64,000 nt of DNA from Clostridium ihumii AP5 (GTDB lineage Bacteria; Bacillota; Clostridia; Clostridiales; Clostridiaceae), in assembly GCF_000612845.1 (NCBI RefSeq), contig NZ_CCAT010000043.1, positions 62,001 through 126,000 of the forward strand. The letters are read 5' to 3'. This document shows, one piece after another, positions 46,460 to 55,879 of the stretch. Each line of letters begins with the position of its first letter. The stretch's first letter is position 1. The notes under the pieces are model-generated. The model was not told the origin of the DNA and searched no databases. It worked only from the letters and a program-made list of their open reading frames with translations. A program made the position numbers and the translations under genes.

Positions 46460-47077
46460 CTATTTAGAATTTTTAGCTTTTTTAGCTTTAGAAATTTTAA
46501 ATTGATTTAATCCAGCTAATAGTATTCCTAAAGTCATGAAAGCTCCTGGAGCTAAAAGCATGATTCCTGCTGGTTCATAAGAACTAGGTAGAACTCTAAA
46601 TCCTGCAAATGTTCCAGCTCCTAATATTTCTCTTACAGAGGCTAATATAACTAAGGCTAAAGTAAATCCAAGACCCATACCGATAGCATCGAATATAGAA
46701 TCTGATACTTTATTTTTAGAAGCATAAGCTTCAGCTCTTCCAAGAATTATACAGTTAACAACTATAAGTGGAATAAATAATCCTAGAGATTTGTATAACT
46801 CTGGTAAATAACCTTGTACTAAAAATTGAATTAAAGTAACGAAACTAGCAATAATAACTATGAATGCTGGTATTCTGATTTTATCAGGTATACATTTTCT
46901 AAGTAATGATATAACAGCATTTGATCCTATAAGAACTGCTGTTGCTGCAAGTCCCATACCGATTGCATTATTAACACTATTAGTAGTTGCAAGAGTAGGG
47001 CACATAGCCAAAACTTGTATAAATACAGGGTTTTCTATAATTAAACCTGTTTTTAATCTTTCATTAAATTTACTCAT
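46460..47077 (-). CDS. rnfE: Rnf complex subunit RnfE
   Basis: A 205-residue membrane subunit homologous to RnfA (six helices, reversed topology). Landmarks are NPVFIQVLAMCPTLATTNS near residue 17 and LFIPLIVVNCIILGRAEAYA near 98-117, with the paired conserved Cys residues. A short basic C terminus (KISKAKKAKNSK). GAAAGGAGG supports the ATG. Two bases separate it from rnfG. Confidence 0.95.
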   Translation of the reverse strand: MSKFNERLKTGLIIENPVFIQVLAMCPTLATTNSVNNAIGMGLAATAVLIGSNAVISLLRKCIPDKIRIPAFIVIIASFVTLIQFLVQGYLPELYKSLGLFIPLIVVNCIILGRAEAYASKNKVSDSIFDAIGMGLGFTLALVILASVREILGAGTFAGFRVLPSSYEPAGIMLLAPGAFMTLGILLAGLNQFKISKAKKAKNSK

Positions 47078-47079
47078 AA

Positions 47080-47640
47080 TTATTTGCCTCCTTTCAGAGT
47101 GTCGTTAAATAATTTAATTGCATTATTAACGCCATTTGTTACAGCTGTTGAACTTATAGTAGCTCCAGAAACAGCTTGTATTTGATTGTCAGAAGATGCA
47201 TTATCTTTAACTACAGATAATTCAGCTGCTTGTTTATCTTTAAATTGATCAATAAATTCAGGTTCTTGAGTTTTACTACCTAAACCAGGAGTTTCACTTA
47301 ATGATAAAATTTTAACTCCTTCAATTTTTCCGTCTTCTGATATACCAACCATCATGTTGATAGGACCACCGTATCCTTTACTTGATACATTTATACAGTA
47401 GCCGATGTTCTTACCATCTTTCATTCCAGCTTCGGCACCAAGAACTTCTTCAGATTCATCTATTTTAACAGTTTCAAATGATTCTGCTTCGTGAAGAACT
47501 AATTTCATAGCAGATTCCTTTTCTTCTTTTTCTTTAGCTAAAATAGGTTTCATAGTAACTGAATGGGCAACAGATAATATAAGCCCAGCAGTAGCTGCTA
47601 TTATAAGAAGTATTATTCCTAATTTTAAATTCTCTTTCAC
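47080..47640 (-). CDS. rnfG: Rnf complex subunit RnfG
   Basis: A 186-residue flavin subunit with an N-terminal helix (about residues 7-27) and an extracytoplasmic FMN-binding domain. The covalent FMN attachment motif is SGATISSTAVTNGV near residue 158, where the Thr of SGAT...T binds FMN. The start is GTG 47640, 8 bases after GGGGAGG inside the end of rnfD. Its first codon directly follows the rnfD stop codon. Confidence 0.94.
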   Translation of the reverse strand: MKENLKLGIILLIIAATAGLILSVAHSVTMKPILAKEKEEKESAMKLVLHEAESFETVKIDESEEVLGAEAGMKDGKNIGYCINVSSKGYGGPINMMVGISEDGKIEGVKILSLSETPGLGSKTQEPEFIDQFKDKQAAELSVVKDNASSDNQIQAVSGATISSTAVTNGVNNAIKLFNDTLKGGK

Positions 47641-48582
47641 TTATTTTACCTCCCCAAACGCACGTGGCTTAACATATTTATCTATTATAGGTACAAATAA
47701 GTTCATAATTAATATTGAATAAGATACACCTTCAGCATATCCACCAAATATACGTATTACAGCTGTTAAGATACCACAACACACTCCAAAGATTACTTGT
47801 CCTGTTTTAGTCATAGGAGAAGTAGTATAATCAGTAGCCATGAAGATTGCACCTAACATTAAACCACCTGAAAATAATTCAACAAAAGCTTGTTGTACAG
47901 AGAAACCATCTCTTCCTACAAATCCTAATATTAATGTAAGGATTAATGTAGTTCCTATATAAGCTACAGGAATATGATAAGTTATAACTCTTCTATATAA
48001 TAAATAAGCAAATCCTATAAGTAAGGCAAGTGCTGATATTTCACCAATACATCCACCAACGTTTCCAAGGAATACATCAGTAAGTGATGGCATTGAAGCA
48101 CCACCATATTTTGCTATAGCAAGTGGTGTAGCAGTTGATTTACCATCTAAAGTCCAATTAGTCATATGACCAGGATAAGCAGATAGTAAAAATGCTCTTG
48201 CAAGTAATGCAGGGTTTACTATATTTTGTCCAATTCCACCAAAAAAGGCTTTAACAACAATTACAGCAACTGCACTTCCTACAACACACATCCAAAGTGG
48301 AGCTGTAGGCGGAAGATTGAAAGCTAAAAGTATACCTGTAACAACAGCACTTAAATCTTTAATCTTAATAGGTCTTTTTGTGAATCTTTGAAATAAATAT
48401 TCAAAAAGTACACATGAAACTACACAGGTAACAGTAACTGTAAGAGCACCAATACCTAAATATATAACTCCTGCGATTAATGCAGGCATTAAAGCAATAA
48501 CAACATCTCTCATTATAGTGTTAACAGATTCTTTAGACTTAATGTGAGGAGATGATGATACTGTAAATAACTTTTCAGACAT
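47641..48582 (-). CDS. rnfD: Rnf complex subunit RnfD
   Basis: A 313-residue polytopic subunit with about nine to ten helices that carries a second covalently bound FMN and contributes to the ion path. The FMN Thr lies in the DGKSTATPLA motif (near residue 150). GGIGQNIVNPALLARAF and MATDYTTSPMTKTGQ are further family blocks. GAGGTGA supports the ATG. It follows rnfC by 15 bases. Confidence 0.94.
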   Translation of the reverse strand: MSEKLFTVSSSPHIKSKESVNTIMRDVVIALMPALIAGVIYLGIGALTVTVTCVVSCVLFEYLFQRFTKRPIKIKDLSAVVTGILLAFNLPPTAPLWMCVVGSAVAVIVVKAFFGGIGQNIVNPALLARAFLLSAYPGHMTNWTLDGKSTATPLAIAKYGGASMPSLTDVFLGNVGGCIGEISALALLIGFAYLLYRRVITYHIPVAYIGTTLILTLILGFVGRDGFSVQQAFVELFSGGLMLGAIFMATDYTTSPMTKTGQVIFGVCCGILTAVIRIFGGYAEGVSYSILIMNLFVPIIDKYVKPRAFGEVK

Positions 48583-48597
48583 ATTTATTCACCTCAA

Positions 48598-49914
48598 TTA
48601 TTTACTTTTCTTTCTATTGTTCATTACTACACGTTTGCCTTCACGACAACTTTGAGTTAAGTGTCTTTTAGCTGGACAAATGTAAGAACATGCACCACAT
48701 TCTATACAAGATAATCCATTTAATTTTTCAAATTCTTCAAACTCTCCTCTTAAAACATAGCTGTTTAATTTATAAGGTGTAAGGAACATAGGGCAAGCCT
48801 CTACACATCTTCCACATCTTATACAACTAGATTCTTCTGATAAGTCAGCCATATCTTTAGTCAATGCAAGTATTCCAGATGTTCCTTTAATAGAAGGAAT
48901 ATCTAAAGAAATAAGAGACATACCCATCATTGGACCACCAGATAGCACTTTAACAGGATCTTGTTTGAAACCACCACAAGCATCTATTAATTCTGTTAAT
49001 GAAGTACCAAATTTAACAAGTAAATTTTTTGGTGTAGTAATAGCTTCACCTGTAACGGTTACAATTCTTTCAGTTAATGGCATGCCATCTATAACAAGAT
49101 TACGTATAGCATAAACTGTTGCAAGGTTTTGAACTATACAACCTACATCTGCTGGAAGTTTTCCAGTAGGAACCATTCTTTTAGTTGTAGCATATATAAG
49201 TTGTTTTTCAGCACCTTGTGGGTATTTAGTTTTTAAAGATTTAACTTCAATACCTTTAGTGTCTTCTAAAGCAGAATTGAAAATTGATATTGCATCACTT
49301 TTGTTATCCTCAATACCAATATAAATATTAGCTTTTGGAAACATATGCTTTAGAATTTCTAAACCTTCAATTATTTCAGAATGTTTCTCAACCATTAATC
49401 GATAGTCACAAGTTAAATAAGGTTCACATTCTGCTCCGTTTATTATAATTGTGTCTATTTCAGTTTTTGGCGCAAGTTTTACATGAGTAGGGAAGCATGC
49501 ACCACCAAGACCTACGATACCACCTTCTTTTATTATTTCTAATAATTGATCTTTAGAAAGTGATTTGTAGTCCTTATGAGGAGTAACTTCTACTTTTTCA
49601 TATAAGTTGTCGTTTTCAACTATAACAGACATTACTTTTTTTCCACTAGAAGTTAGAACTGGTTTAATGTCTTTAACAGTACCAGATACACTACAGTGGA
49701 TTGGAGCTGAAACAAATCCTGTTGCTTGTCCGATTTTTTGACCTACAAGTACTCTGTCTCCCTTTTTTACAGTAGGTTCACAAGGTGCACCTATATGTTG
49801 ACTCATAGGAAAAATAAGATCTTTTTTGGGAAGTAAGCTTTCAATTGCAGTATCTTTGCTTAAATGTTTCCCATGTGGTGGGTGAATACCACCTTTGAAA
49901 CTAAAAAGTCCCAT
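48598..49914 (-). CDS. rnfC: Rnf complex subunit RnfC
   Basis: A 438-residue soluble subunit that passes electrons to NAD+. It has an RnfC N-terminal barrel (FKGGIHPPHGKHLSKD), an NADH/FMN-binding part (IVGLGGACFPTHVKLAPK, then INGAECEPYLTCD), a SLBB-like region, and two C-terminal 4Fe-4S motifs (CIRCGRCVEACPMF and CIECGACSYICPAK). First gene of the operon; AGGAGGG precedes the ATG. Normal length for the clostridial form. Confidence 0.95.
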   Translation of the reverse strand: MGLFSFKGGIHPPHGKHLSKDTAIESLLPKKDLIFPMSQHIGAPCEPTVKKGDRVLVGQKIGQATGFVSAPIHCSVSGTVKDIKPVLTSSGKKVMSVIVENDNLYEKVEVTPHKDYKSLSKDQLLEIIKEGGIVGLGGACFPTHVKLAPKTEIDTIIINGAECEPYLTCDYRLMVEKHSEIIEGLEILKHMFPKANIYIGIEDNKSDAISIFNSALEDTKGIEVKSLKTKYPQGAEKQLIYATTKRMVPTGKLPADVGCIVQNLATVYAIRNLVIDGMPLTERIVTVTGEAITTPKNLLVKFGTSLTELIDACGGFKQDPVKVLSGGPMMGMSLISLDIPSIKGTSGILALTKDMADLSEESSCIRCGRCVEACPMFLTPYKLNSYVLRGEFEEFEKLNGLSCIECGACSYICPAKRHLTQSCREGKRVVMNNRKKSK

Positions 49915-49920
49915 AATAAC

Positions 49921-50690
49921 CCTCCTTTAATATTATAAAATAACAAATTTAACACCTAAAAAATTTTTCAGTGTATGTATAAGTAAAATTATAAGGCAAA
50001 TAAACTAATTTGTAAAACCTTGAATTTAATATATTGTATAAAAAGTTAAAATAATGGTAATTTTTTTAATTATCAATAATATTAACTTGTGACGAAAAAT
50101 GTAAAAGGAAAACTCTTTAGCTATTAATTATAAAATGACAAGGTATTAAAAATACAAAAAAAGTAAAAAACATATAAATAATATTTAAATTTACTAGAAA
50201 ACAAAAGCTAAAGTAAACTTAAACAAAAAATAGAAAAAAATCTAATAAAAATTTTTAAAAAAACAAAAAAATATGTTTAAAATGCTAAAATTTTATTTTT
50301 TATAAAAAATACAAGTTCACTTATAAAAATACAATAATATTAATTATTTAAAATAATCAATATACAATTAAATTAATGTCATTAGGTAAAATATAAAAAT
50401 TAAAATTATAGATATAATTACATATATATATGTAGGGATAAATTTTTATATTAATATAAAAATAATTTAACAAGGACTATTTATTAAAATTCATTTGAAT
50501 TTAAATTCTATAGTAACAAAATATATAAGTAATTTATTTGTAGGATTATAAAAACGATAAATATTTCATGAATTTTAGGAAAAATTAAAATTATATTAAA
50601 GTAAATATAGGTATTAACATATATTTAAAGGTATTAAACAATATAAAAATATTAAATAAAAAGTAAAGAAAAATATTAACAAAATTAAAT
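49921..50690. other. Extremely AT-rich gene-free region upstream of rnfC
   Basis: About 770 bp with no gene, almost no G or C for long stretches and many A/T runs. It presumably includes the rnf promoter and leader, but no convincing -35/-10 pair or riboswitch stands out because TATAAT-like strings are everywhere. Confidence 0.6.
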
Positions 50691-50693
50691 TTA

Positions 50694-51180
50694 TTCTATA
50701 GAATTTTAAATTGAAAAATGAAATTATTTAAATACCAGTATAAAAAATAAATTTTATAAAATATTCAAAGTAATAGTTATATATAATATTAAAACCATGG
50801 TTAGTAAGAATATTATAGTGGGAAATTTATTCTCCAAAATGAACTTTTTATGGATAAATATTATGTGAAGTGCAAATAAAACATTTTAGCTGGGATTTCA
50901 ATCCCCAGAGATATTTACCATCATCGTTAACTGATTCTCAATTTAAAAGAATGATTTTTTATTAAATTTGCATAACAAATTAGTTGAAAATAATATAAAA
51001 ACTAGTTTTTTATATTTCTATTTTTAGATATTAAAAGCGAAGTGATTAATATCAACCATCATTGTTAATTGCTAACTGTTAATTGTTAATTGGTTCCAAA
51101 CATGATAATAGAATAAAGTGTAAGATTAGTACTATCATTTGAGAAATACATTACTTTAAATTTAAACTTGGAACCCTATA
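50694..51180 (+). repeat. Dispersed repeat, family A long form
   Basis: Starts TATAGAATTTTAAATTGAAA, contains the ATTCTCCAAAATGAACTTTT and GGGATTTCAATCCCC module and ends TTAAACTTGGAACCCTATA. Relative to 27850-28000 it lacks about 14 bases (ACTGATTTTATTTG), which breaks the ORF seen in the other copies. Confidence 0.65.
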
Positions 51181-51340
51181 GATTATCCAGTTCATATTCT
51201 AAGTATATGTAAGTAAAAGTAAATATATTAAAATTATACATAAAAAATAAAATAAGTAGTTGAAATTATTAAAGAAAGGTGTTATTATTAAATCAACGTA
51301 AACAAATGTTTAGATAATAAGCAAATATATAGGTGAAGAT

Positions 51341-52429
51341 ATGACAAAGAGAGAAGAAGAAATTTTAAATTTAATAAAGAGTAATCCACTTATATCACAA
51401 AATGAATTAAGCGATATTCTAAAAATTACAAGATCTTCTGTAGCAGTACATATAACAAACTTGATAAAAAAAGGATATATAAAAGGAAAAGGTTATATTG
51501 TAAGTGATGAAGATTTTGCAGTAGTTATTGGTGGCGCAAATGTAGATATAGTTGGAATATCACAAAATGAATTAAGATATAAAGACTCTAATATAGGGAA
51601 TATAAAAATGTCCTTAGGTGGAGTTGGAAGAAACATAGCAGAAAATTTAGTGAGATTAGGTGTTAACACTAAACTTATTACAGCTATCGGTGATGATATA
51701 TATGGAATGAAAATTTTAAATGAATGTAGAGATATAGGGATAGACCTTGAAAACAGTTTAAAGTTAAAAGGATATAACTCTTCAGTATATATGTCTATAC
51801 TAGATTCATCTAACGATATGCATCTTGCTATATCTGAAATGGATATACTTTCTAATATGTCTATTGATTTTATTAAACAAAAGAGGAACATAATAGAAAA
51901 TTCAAGAGTAGCAGTGATTGATACTAATATACCTAAAGATGTTATGGACTATATTGTAAACAATTTTAAGGAAACAGAGTTCTTTTTAGATACTGTTTCT
52001 ACTGAAAAAAGTAAAAAAGTAAAAGATATAATAGGAAAGTTTCATACTATTAAACCTAATAGATATGAAGCTGAAATGTTATCAGGGATAGAAATTAACT
52101 CAAATGATGATTTTAAAAAAGTTAGTAATTTCTTTTTAGAAAAAGGAGTTAAGAGAGTATTTTTATCTTTAGGAGAAGAAGGCATATATTATAATGATGC
52201 AGATGGTTTTGAAAAATTTGTTAAACCACCTGAAACTAAAGTTGTAAATGCTAATGGAGCAGGAGACGCATTCGTTTCAGGTCTTGTATATAGTTATATA
52301 AAAGATTATTCCATAGAAGATACAATAAATTTTGCTATGGGATGTTCAAAAATGGCAATAAGTCATGAAAACACTATAAATCCAAATATTAATTTAGAAA
52401 ATGTAAATAGTATACTAAAGGAGATGTAA
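51341..52429 (+). CDS. psuK: Pseudouridine kinase-like PfkB protein with N-terminal HTH
   Basis: A 362-residue protein with a winged-helix DNA-binding-like region (about residues 1-55: NLIKSNPLISQNELSDILKI and SSVAVHITNLIKKGYI), then a PfkB carbohydrate kinase domain. Kinase signatures are VIGGANVDIVG, SLGGVGRNIAENLVRLG and NANGAGDAFVSGL near residue 305 (GAGD anion hole). The stop is 4 bases before psuG, identifying it as pseudouridine kinase. The HTH may let it sense its own substrate and regulate the operon, as proposed for related HTH-PfkB proteins; that is inference. Confidence 0.9.
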   Translation: MTKREEEILNLIKSNPLISQNELSDILKITRSSVAVHITNLIKKGYIKGKGYIVSDEDFAVVIGGANVDIVGISQNELRYKDSNIGNIKMSLGGVGRNIAENLVRLGVNTKLITAIGDDIYGMKILNECRDIGIDLENSLKLKGYNSSVYMSILDSSNDMHLAISEMDILSNMSIDFIKQKRNIIENSRVAVIDTNIPKDVMDYIVNNFKETEFFLDTVSTEKSKKVKDIIGKFHTIKPNRYEAEMLSGIEINSNDDFKKVSNFFLEKGVKRVFLSLGEEGIYYNDADGFEKFVKPPETKVVNANGAGDAFVSGLVYSYIKDYSIEDTINFAMGCSKMAISHENTINPNINLENVNSILKEM

Positions 52430-52433
52430 TTTT

Positions 52434-53351
52434 ATGTTAGAAAAGTATTTAGAAATAAATGAAGAAGTAAAAAAAGCATTAGAGGAAGGTAAACCAGTAG
52501 TAGCATTAGAATCTACAATTATATCACACGGAATGCCATACCCAAGAAATGTTGAAACAGCTTTAAATGTGGAAAAAATAATAAGAGATAATGGAGCAAT
52601 TCCAGCAACAATAGCAATACTTGGTGGAAAATTAAAAGTTGGATTAACAAATGAAGAAATAGAATACTTAGGTAAGGCTGAAAATGTTATAAAAACAAGC
52701 AGAAGAGACATACCATTTATAGTAAGCAAAAAACTTGATGGAGCTACAACTGTTGCATCAACTATGATATTAGCAAATTTAGCAGGAATAAAAGTATTTG
52801 CTACAGGTGGAATTGGTGGAGTACATAGAGGTGCTGAGGAAACATTTGATATATCAGCAGATCTTGAAGAACTTGCAAAAACAAATGTAGCAGTAGTATG
52901 TGCAGGATGTAAATCTATATTAGATATTGGTTTAACATTAGAGTACTTAGAAACTCATGGTGTGCCAGTAGTTGGATTTAAAACAGCAGAATTACCAGCA
53001 TTCTATACAATAAAATCTGGATTCAAAGTTGATTATAAAGTTGAGTCTGAAGAAGAACTTGCTAGTGCATTAAAAGCTAAATGGGATTTAGACTTAAAAG
53101 GTGGAGCAGTAGTTGCAAATCCAATTCCAAGTGAATTTGCAATGGATTATGATGAAATAACAACTGCTATAGAAAATGCAGTTAAAGAAGCTGATGAAAA
53201 AGGTATAAGAGGAAAAGAGTCAACTCCATTCTTATTATCAAAAGTAAAAGATATAACTAAAGGAAAGAGCTTAGATGCTAATATAGAATTAGTTTATAAC
53301 AATGCAAAAGTTGGAGCAAGACTTGCAGTTGAATTAAGCAAACTTCAATAA
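52434..53351 (+). CDS. psuG: Pseudouridine-5'-phosphate glycosidase
   Basis: A 305-residue PsuG that splits pseudouridine 5'-phosphate into uracil and ribose-5-phosphate. Hallmarks: PVVALESTIISHGMPYPRN (catalytic Glu), AILGGKLKVGL, DGATTVASTMILA (Lys in VSKKLDGATT), ATGGIGGVHRGAE and CAGCKSILDIG, then GGAVVANPIP near the C terminus. Normal length. It follows psuK by 4 bases with AAGGAGATG as site. The pair recycles pseudouridine from RNA turnover. Confidence 0.95.
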   Translation: MLEKYLEINEEVKKALEEGKPVVALESTIISHGMPYPRNVETALNVEKIIRDNGAIPATIAILGGKLKVGLTNEEIEYLGKAENVIKTSRRDIPFIVSKKLDGATTVASTMILANLAGIKVFATGGIGGVHRGAEETFDISADLEELAKTNVAVVCAGCKSILDIGLTLEYLETHGVPVVGFKTAELPAFYTIKSGFKVDYKVESEEELASALKAKWDLDLKGGAVVANPIPSEFAMDYDEITTAIENAVKEADEKGIRGKESTPFLLSKVKDITKGKSLDANIELVYNNAKVGARLAVELSKLQ

Positions 53352-53365
53352 CAAATATAATTAAA

Positions 53366-53425
53366 TTAACATAAAAATAAAGTCAATTTCATTATAGTAT
53401 GAAGTTGGCTTTATTTTTATGTTAA
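53366..53425 (+). terminator. Intrinsic terminator of psuKG
   Basis: Long hairpin; TTAACATAAAAATAAAG pairs with CTTTATTTTTATGTTAA, with more pairing inside. The T-rich 3' arm acts as tail. Confidence 0.82.
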
Positions 53426-53622
53426 TAGAAAATTTACTTTTAAAAGAAATATGTATAAGTATTGAAAATACTAAGTTTTTATAGTTACATAAAAAGATGT
53501 TCAGTTTTGTGTAAACTATTATATAGTAGTGAAAAAAAATATATGATAATATTCAATATAGTGAATTAAAAAACTAAAAAAAATTAAAAATTTGAAAATT
53601 GTTTATTTAAAGGGGGACTTAA

Positions 53623-54987
53623 ATGGAGAATAATTTAAAATATGACACAAAGTTTTATAAAAAAATGATTACAATTGCAATACCTGTAATGATACAAAAC
53701 TTAATATCATCATCTTTAAATATGGTAGACACTATTATGATAGGAAGATTGGGCGCAAATGAGATTGCCGCAGTAGGACTTGCTAATCAATTCTATTTTA
53801 TATTTTCATTAGTTATATTTGGTGTAAATAGTGGATGTTCTATATTTACAGCTCAATTTTGGGGTAAAAAAGATAAGGAAAACGTAAGAAAAGTTTTGGG
53901 TATATGTTTAGTTTTAGGTTGTGCTTCAGGTCTTATATTTAATATATTTGCGTCCTTTACTCCGAATTTTGTAATGAAATTTTTTACTAATGATCTAAAA
54001 GTTATAGAACTTGGTGGAAATTATCTTAGAATAGTAGGTTTTAGTTATATTATTACTGCAATAAGTTATGCTTTTTCATTTTCTTGTAGAGGGATTGGTG
54101 AAGCTAAGCTGCCAATGATAACAAGTGCTATAGCACTTGCTTGTAATACGGTATTGAATGCTTTTTTAATATTTGGAATTGGAGGTTTTCCAAAGTTAGG
54201 AATAGAAGGTGCAGCAATAGCTACATTAATTGCTAGAATTGTAGAAATGGCACTTGTAATAATAATCACTTATAAAAGGAAAAATGCAATAGCTGGAAAA
54301 GTATCAGAATTTTTATCTTTTAGTAAAGAATTTTTCAAAACTGTTATAAAAACAATTTCACCAGTAGTTGTAAATGAAATATTATGGTCAATTGGAATGA
54401 CTATATATGCTGTAATATATGCATACATAAGCACAGATGCAGTTGCAACGTATCAAATAGCCAACACTGTACAAAATATATTTATAGTAGCTGGTTTTGG
54501 TTTAGCTAATGCTTGTTCTGTAATGCTTGGAAATGAAATAGGTCGCGGAAATGAAGAAAAAGCACAAATATATGGTATGAAATTTATAAAAATAACATTC
54601 ATTATAGGATGTATAACTGGAGCATTACTTTTTATAAGTTCAAATATTATAGTTTCTATGTATAAAGTGTCACCAAATATAATACATGATGCTAAAGTTA
54701 TACTTAAAATATTTGCATTTATAACTCCATTTAGAATGCTTACAAGTGTTATAATAGTTGGAATTTTAAGAAGTGGTGGAGATATAAAACGTTCATTTAT
54801 TATTGAAATGAGTGGTATATGGATAATTGGAGTTCCGTTAGCAATAATTGGTTCTATGGTATTAAAGCTTCCTATATATATAGTAGTGGCGTTAGTATAT
54901 ATTCAAGAGTTTGTTAAAGTAGTTTTTGGTTATAAAAGATTTAAATCAAAGTTATGGATAAGCAATTTAGTAGATAATATGAAGTGA
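53623..54987 (+). CDS. MATE family efflux transporter
   Basis: A 454-residue MATE protein with 12 predicted helices. Signatures: MITIAIPVMIQNLISSSLNMVDTIMIGRLG in helix 1, SFSCRGIGEAKLPMITSAIALACNTVLNAFLIF, and GFGLANACSVMLGNEIGRGNEEKA in the second half. It belongs to a different MATE subgroup from the tandem pair at 23778/25318. No regulator is adjacent. A site of AAGGGGG supports the ATG. Shares its terminator with the convergent DUF378 gene. Confidence 0.9.
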   Translation: MENNLKYDTKFYKKMITIAIPVMIQNLISSSLNMVDTIMIGRLGANEIAAVGLANQFYFIFSLVIFGVNSGCSIFTAQFWGKKDKENVRKVLGICLVLGCASGLIFNIFASFTPNFVMKFFTNDLKVIELGGNYLRIVGFSYIITAISYAFSFSCRGIGEAKLPMITSAIALACNTVLNAFLIFGIGGFPKLGIEGAAIATLIARIVEMALVIIITYKRKNAIAGKVSEFLSFSKEFFKTVIKTISPVVVNEILWSIGMTIYAVIYAYISTDAVATYQIANTVQNIFIVAGFGLANACSVMLGNEIGRGNEEKAQIYGMKFIKITFIIGCITGALLFISSNIIVSMYKVSPNIIHDAKVILKIFAFITPFRMLTSVIIVGILRSGGDIKRSFIIEMSGIWIIGVPLAIIGSMVLKLPIYIVVALVYIQEFVKVVFGYKRFKSKLWISNLVDNMK

Positions 54988-54988
54988 T

Positions 54989-55025
54989 AAAAAATAAGTC
55001 TAATTTATCATTAGACTTATTTTTT
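54989..55025. terminator. Bidirectional terminator
   Basis: AAAAAATAAGTCTAAT pairs with ATTAGACTTATTTTTT across 5 bases, between convergent MATE and DUF378 genes. Confidence 0.88.
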
Positions 55026-55028
55026 ATT

Positions 55029-55274
55029 TTATAGTTCTTTAGAAAAAGAATTTTTTCCACCTATACAAGTAACTATAAGCTTTATTAAATTAGCAGCAGC
55101 TAGTCCAACTATAATGTAAACAAATCTAGATAAAATCATTCCTGTTGTTTCAGGGAAAACTGAAAAAATAGTAGTTATTAAGTTAAAATTAAGTATTCCT
55201 AGTAGTCCCCAGTTAATTCCACCTATTATAACAAGAATCAAAGAGATTTTGTCCAATAAATTTAGATGATACAT
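55029..55274 (-). CDS. DUF378 family small membrane protein
   Basis: An 81-residue protein with two helices (about residues 10-32 and 45-68), matching DUF378 (YuzA-like): LLDKISLILVIIGGINWGLLGI is the family signature, followed by SRFVYIIVGLAAANLIKL. A conserved GGINWG motif is present. A GGGGGG-rich site precedes the ATG. Function unknown. Confidence 0.85.
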   Translation of the reverse strand: MYHLNLLDKISLILVIIGGINWGLLGILNFNLITTIFSVFPETTGMILSRFVYIIVGLAAANLIKLIVTCIGGKNSFSKEL

Positions 55275-55335
55275 ATGTTTTACCCCCCATATATTTTTTT
55301 TATATATCTTATAGAAAATATATGATATATTAGAT

Positions 55336-55722
55336 ATTATTAGAACTTTATAAAATTAAATATTAAAACTATGATTAGTAAGAATATTATAATGTGGAAT
55401 TTACTTTTCAAAATTAACTTTTATGGATAAATATTATATTAATTTTATTTGAAGTATAAATAAAACATAAATTAATAAGATTTTATAAATCAATTTTTAT
55501 GATAATTTGCTAAGCAAATTAGTTTGAAAACAATATAAAAACATAGTTTTTATGGAATTCTATTCATAAATATTAAGAACAAAGTGAATAATATTAACCA
55601 TCATTGTTAATTGCTAACTGTTAATTGTTAATTGGTTCCAGACATTATAATAGAATAAACTATAAGATTAGTAGTATCATTTGAGAAAGACATTATTTTA
55701 AATTTGAACTCGGAACCCTATA
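55336..55722 (+). repeat. Dispersed repeat, family A long form, degraded
   Basis: Contains CTATGATTAGTAAGAATATT, a GCTAAGCAAATTAGTTTGAA block, AATATTAACCATCATTGTTA and the right module TTGGTTCCAGAC...GAACTCGGAACCCTATA. The module with GGGGATTTCAATCCCC is deleted. No gene is visible between 55275 and 55879. Confidence 0.6.
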
Positions 55723-55879
55723 TTATAAATAAAATATAGAATTTAGAACAATATAAAATAAGTGATTTAAAAATTCAATAAAAAACTAAAAACACGAAAA
55801 TTAGTATTACTTTTTTGATAAACATATGCTATAATATGAAATATAAACAATAAAAACTAGTTAATTTACGGAGGAAGAT

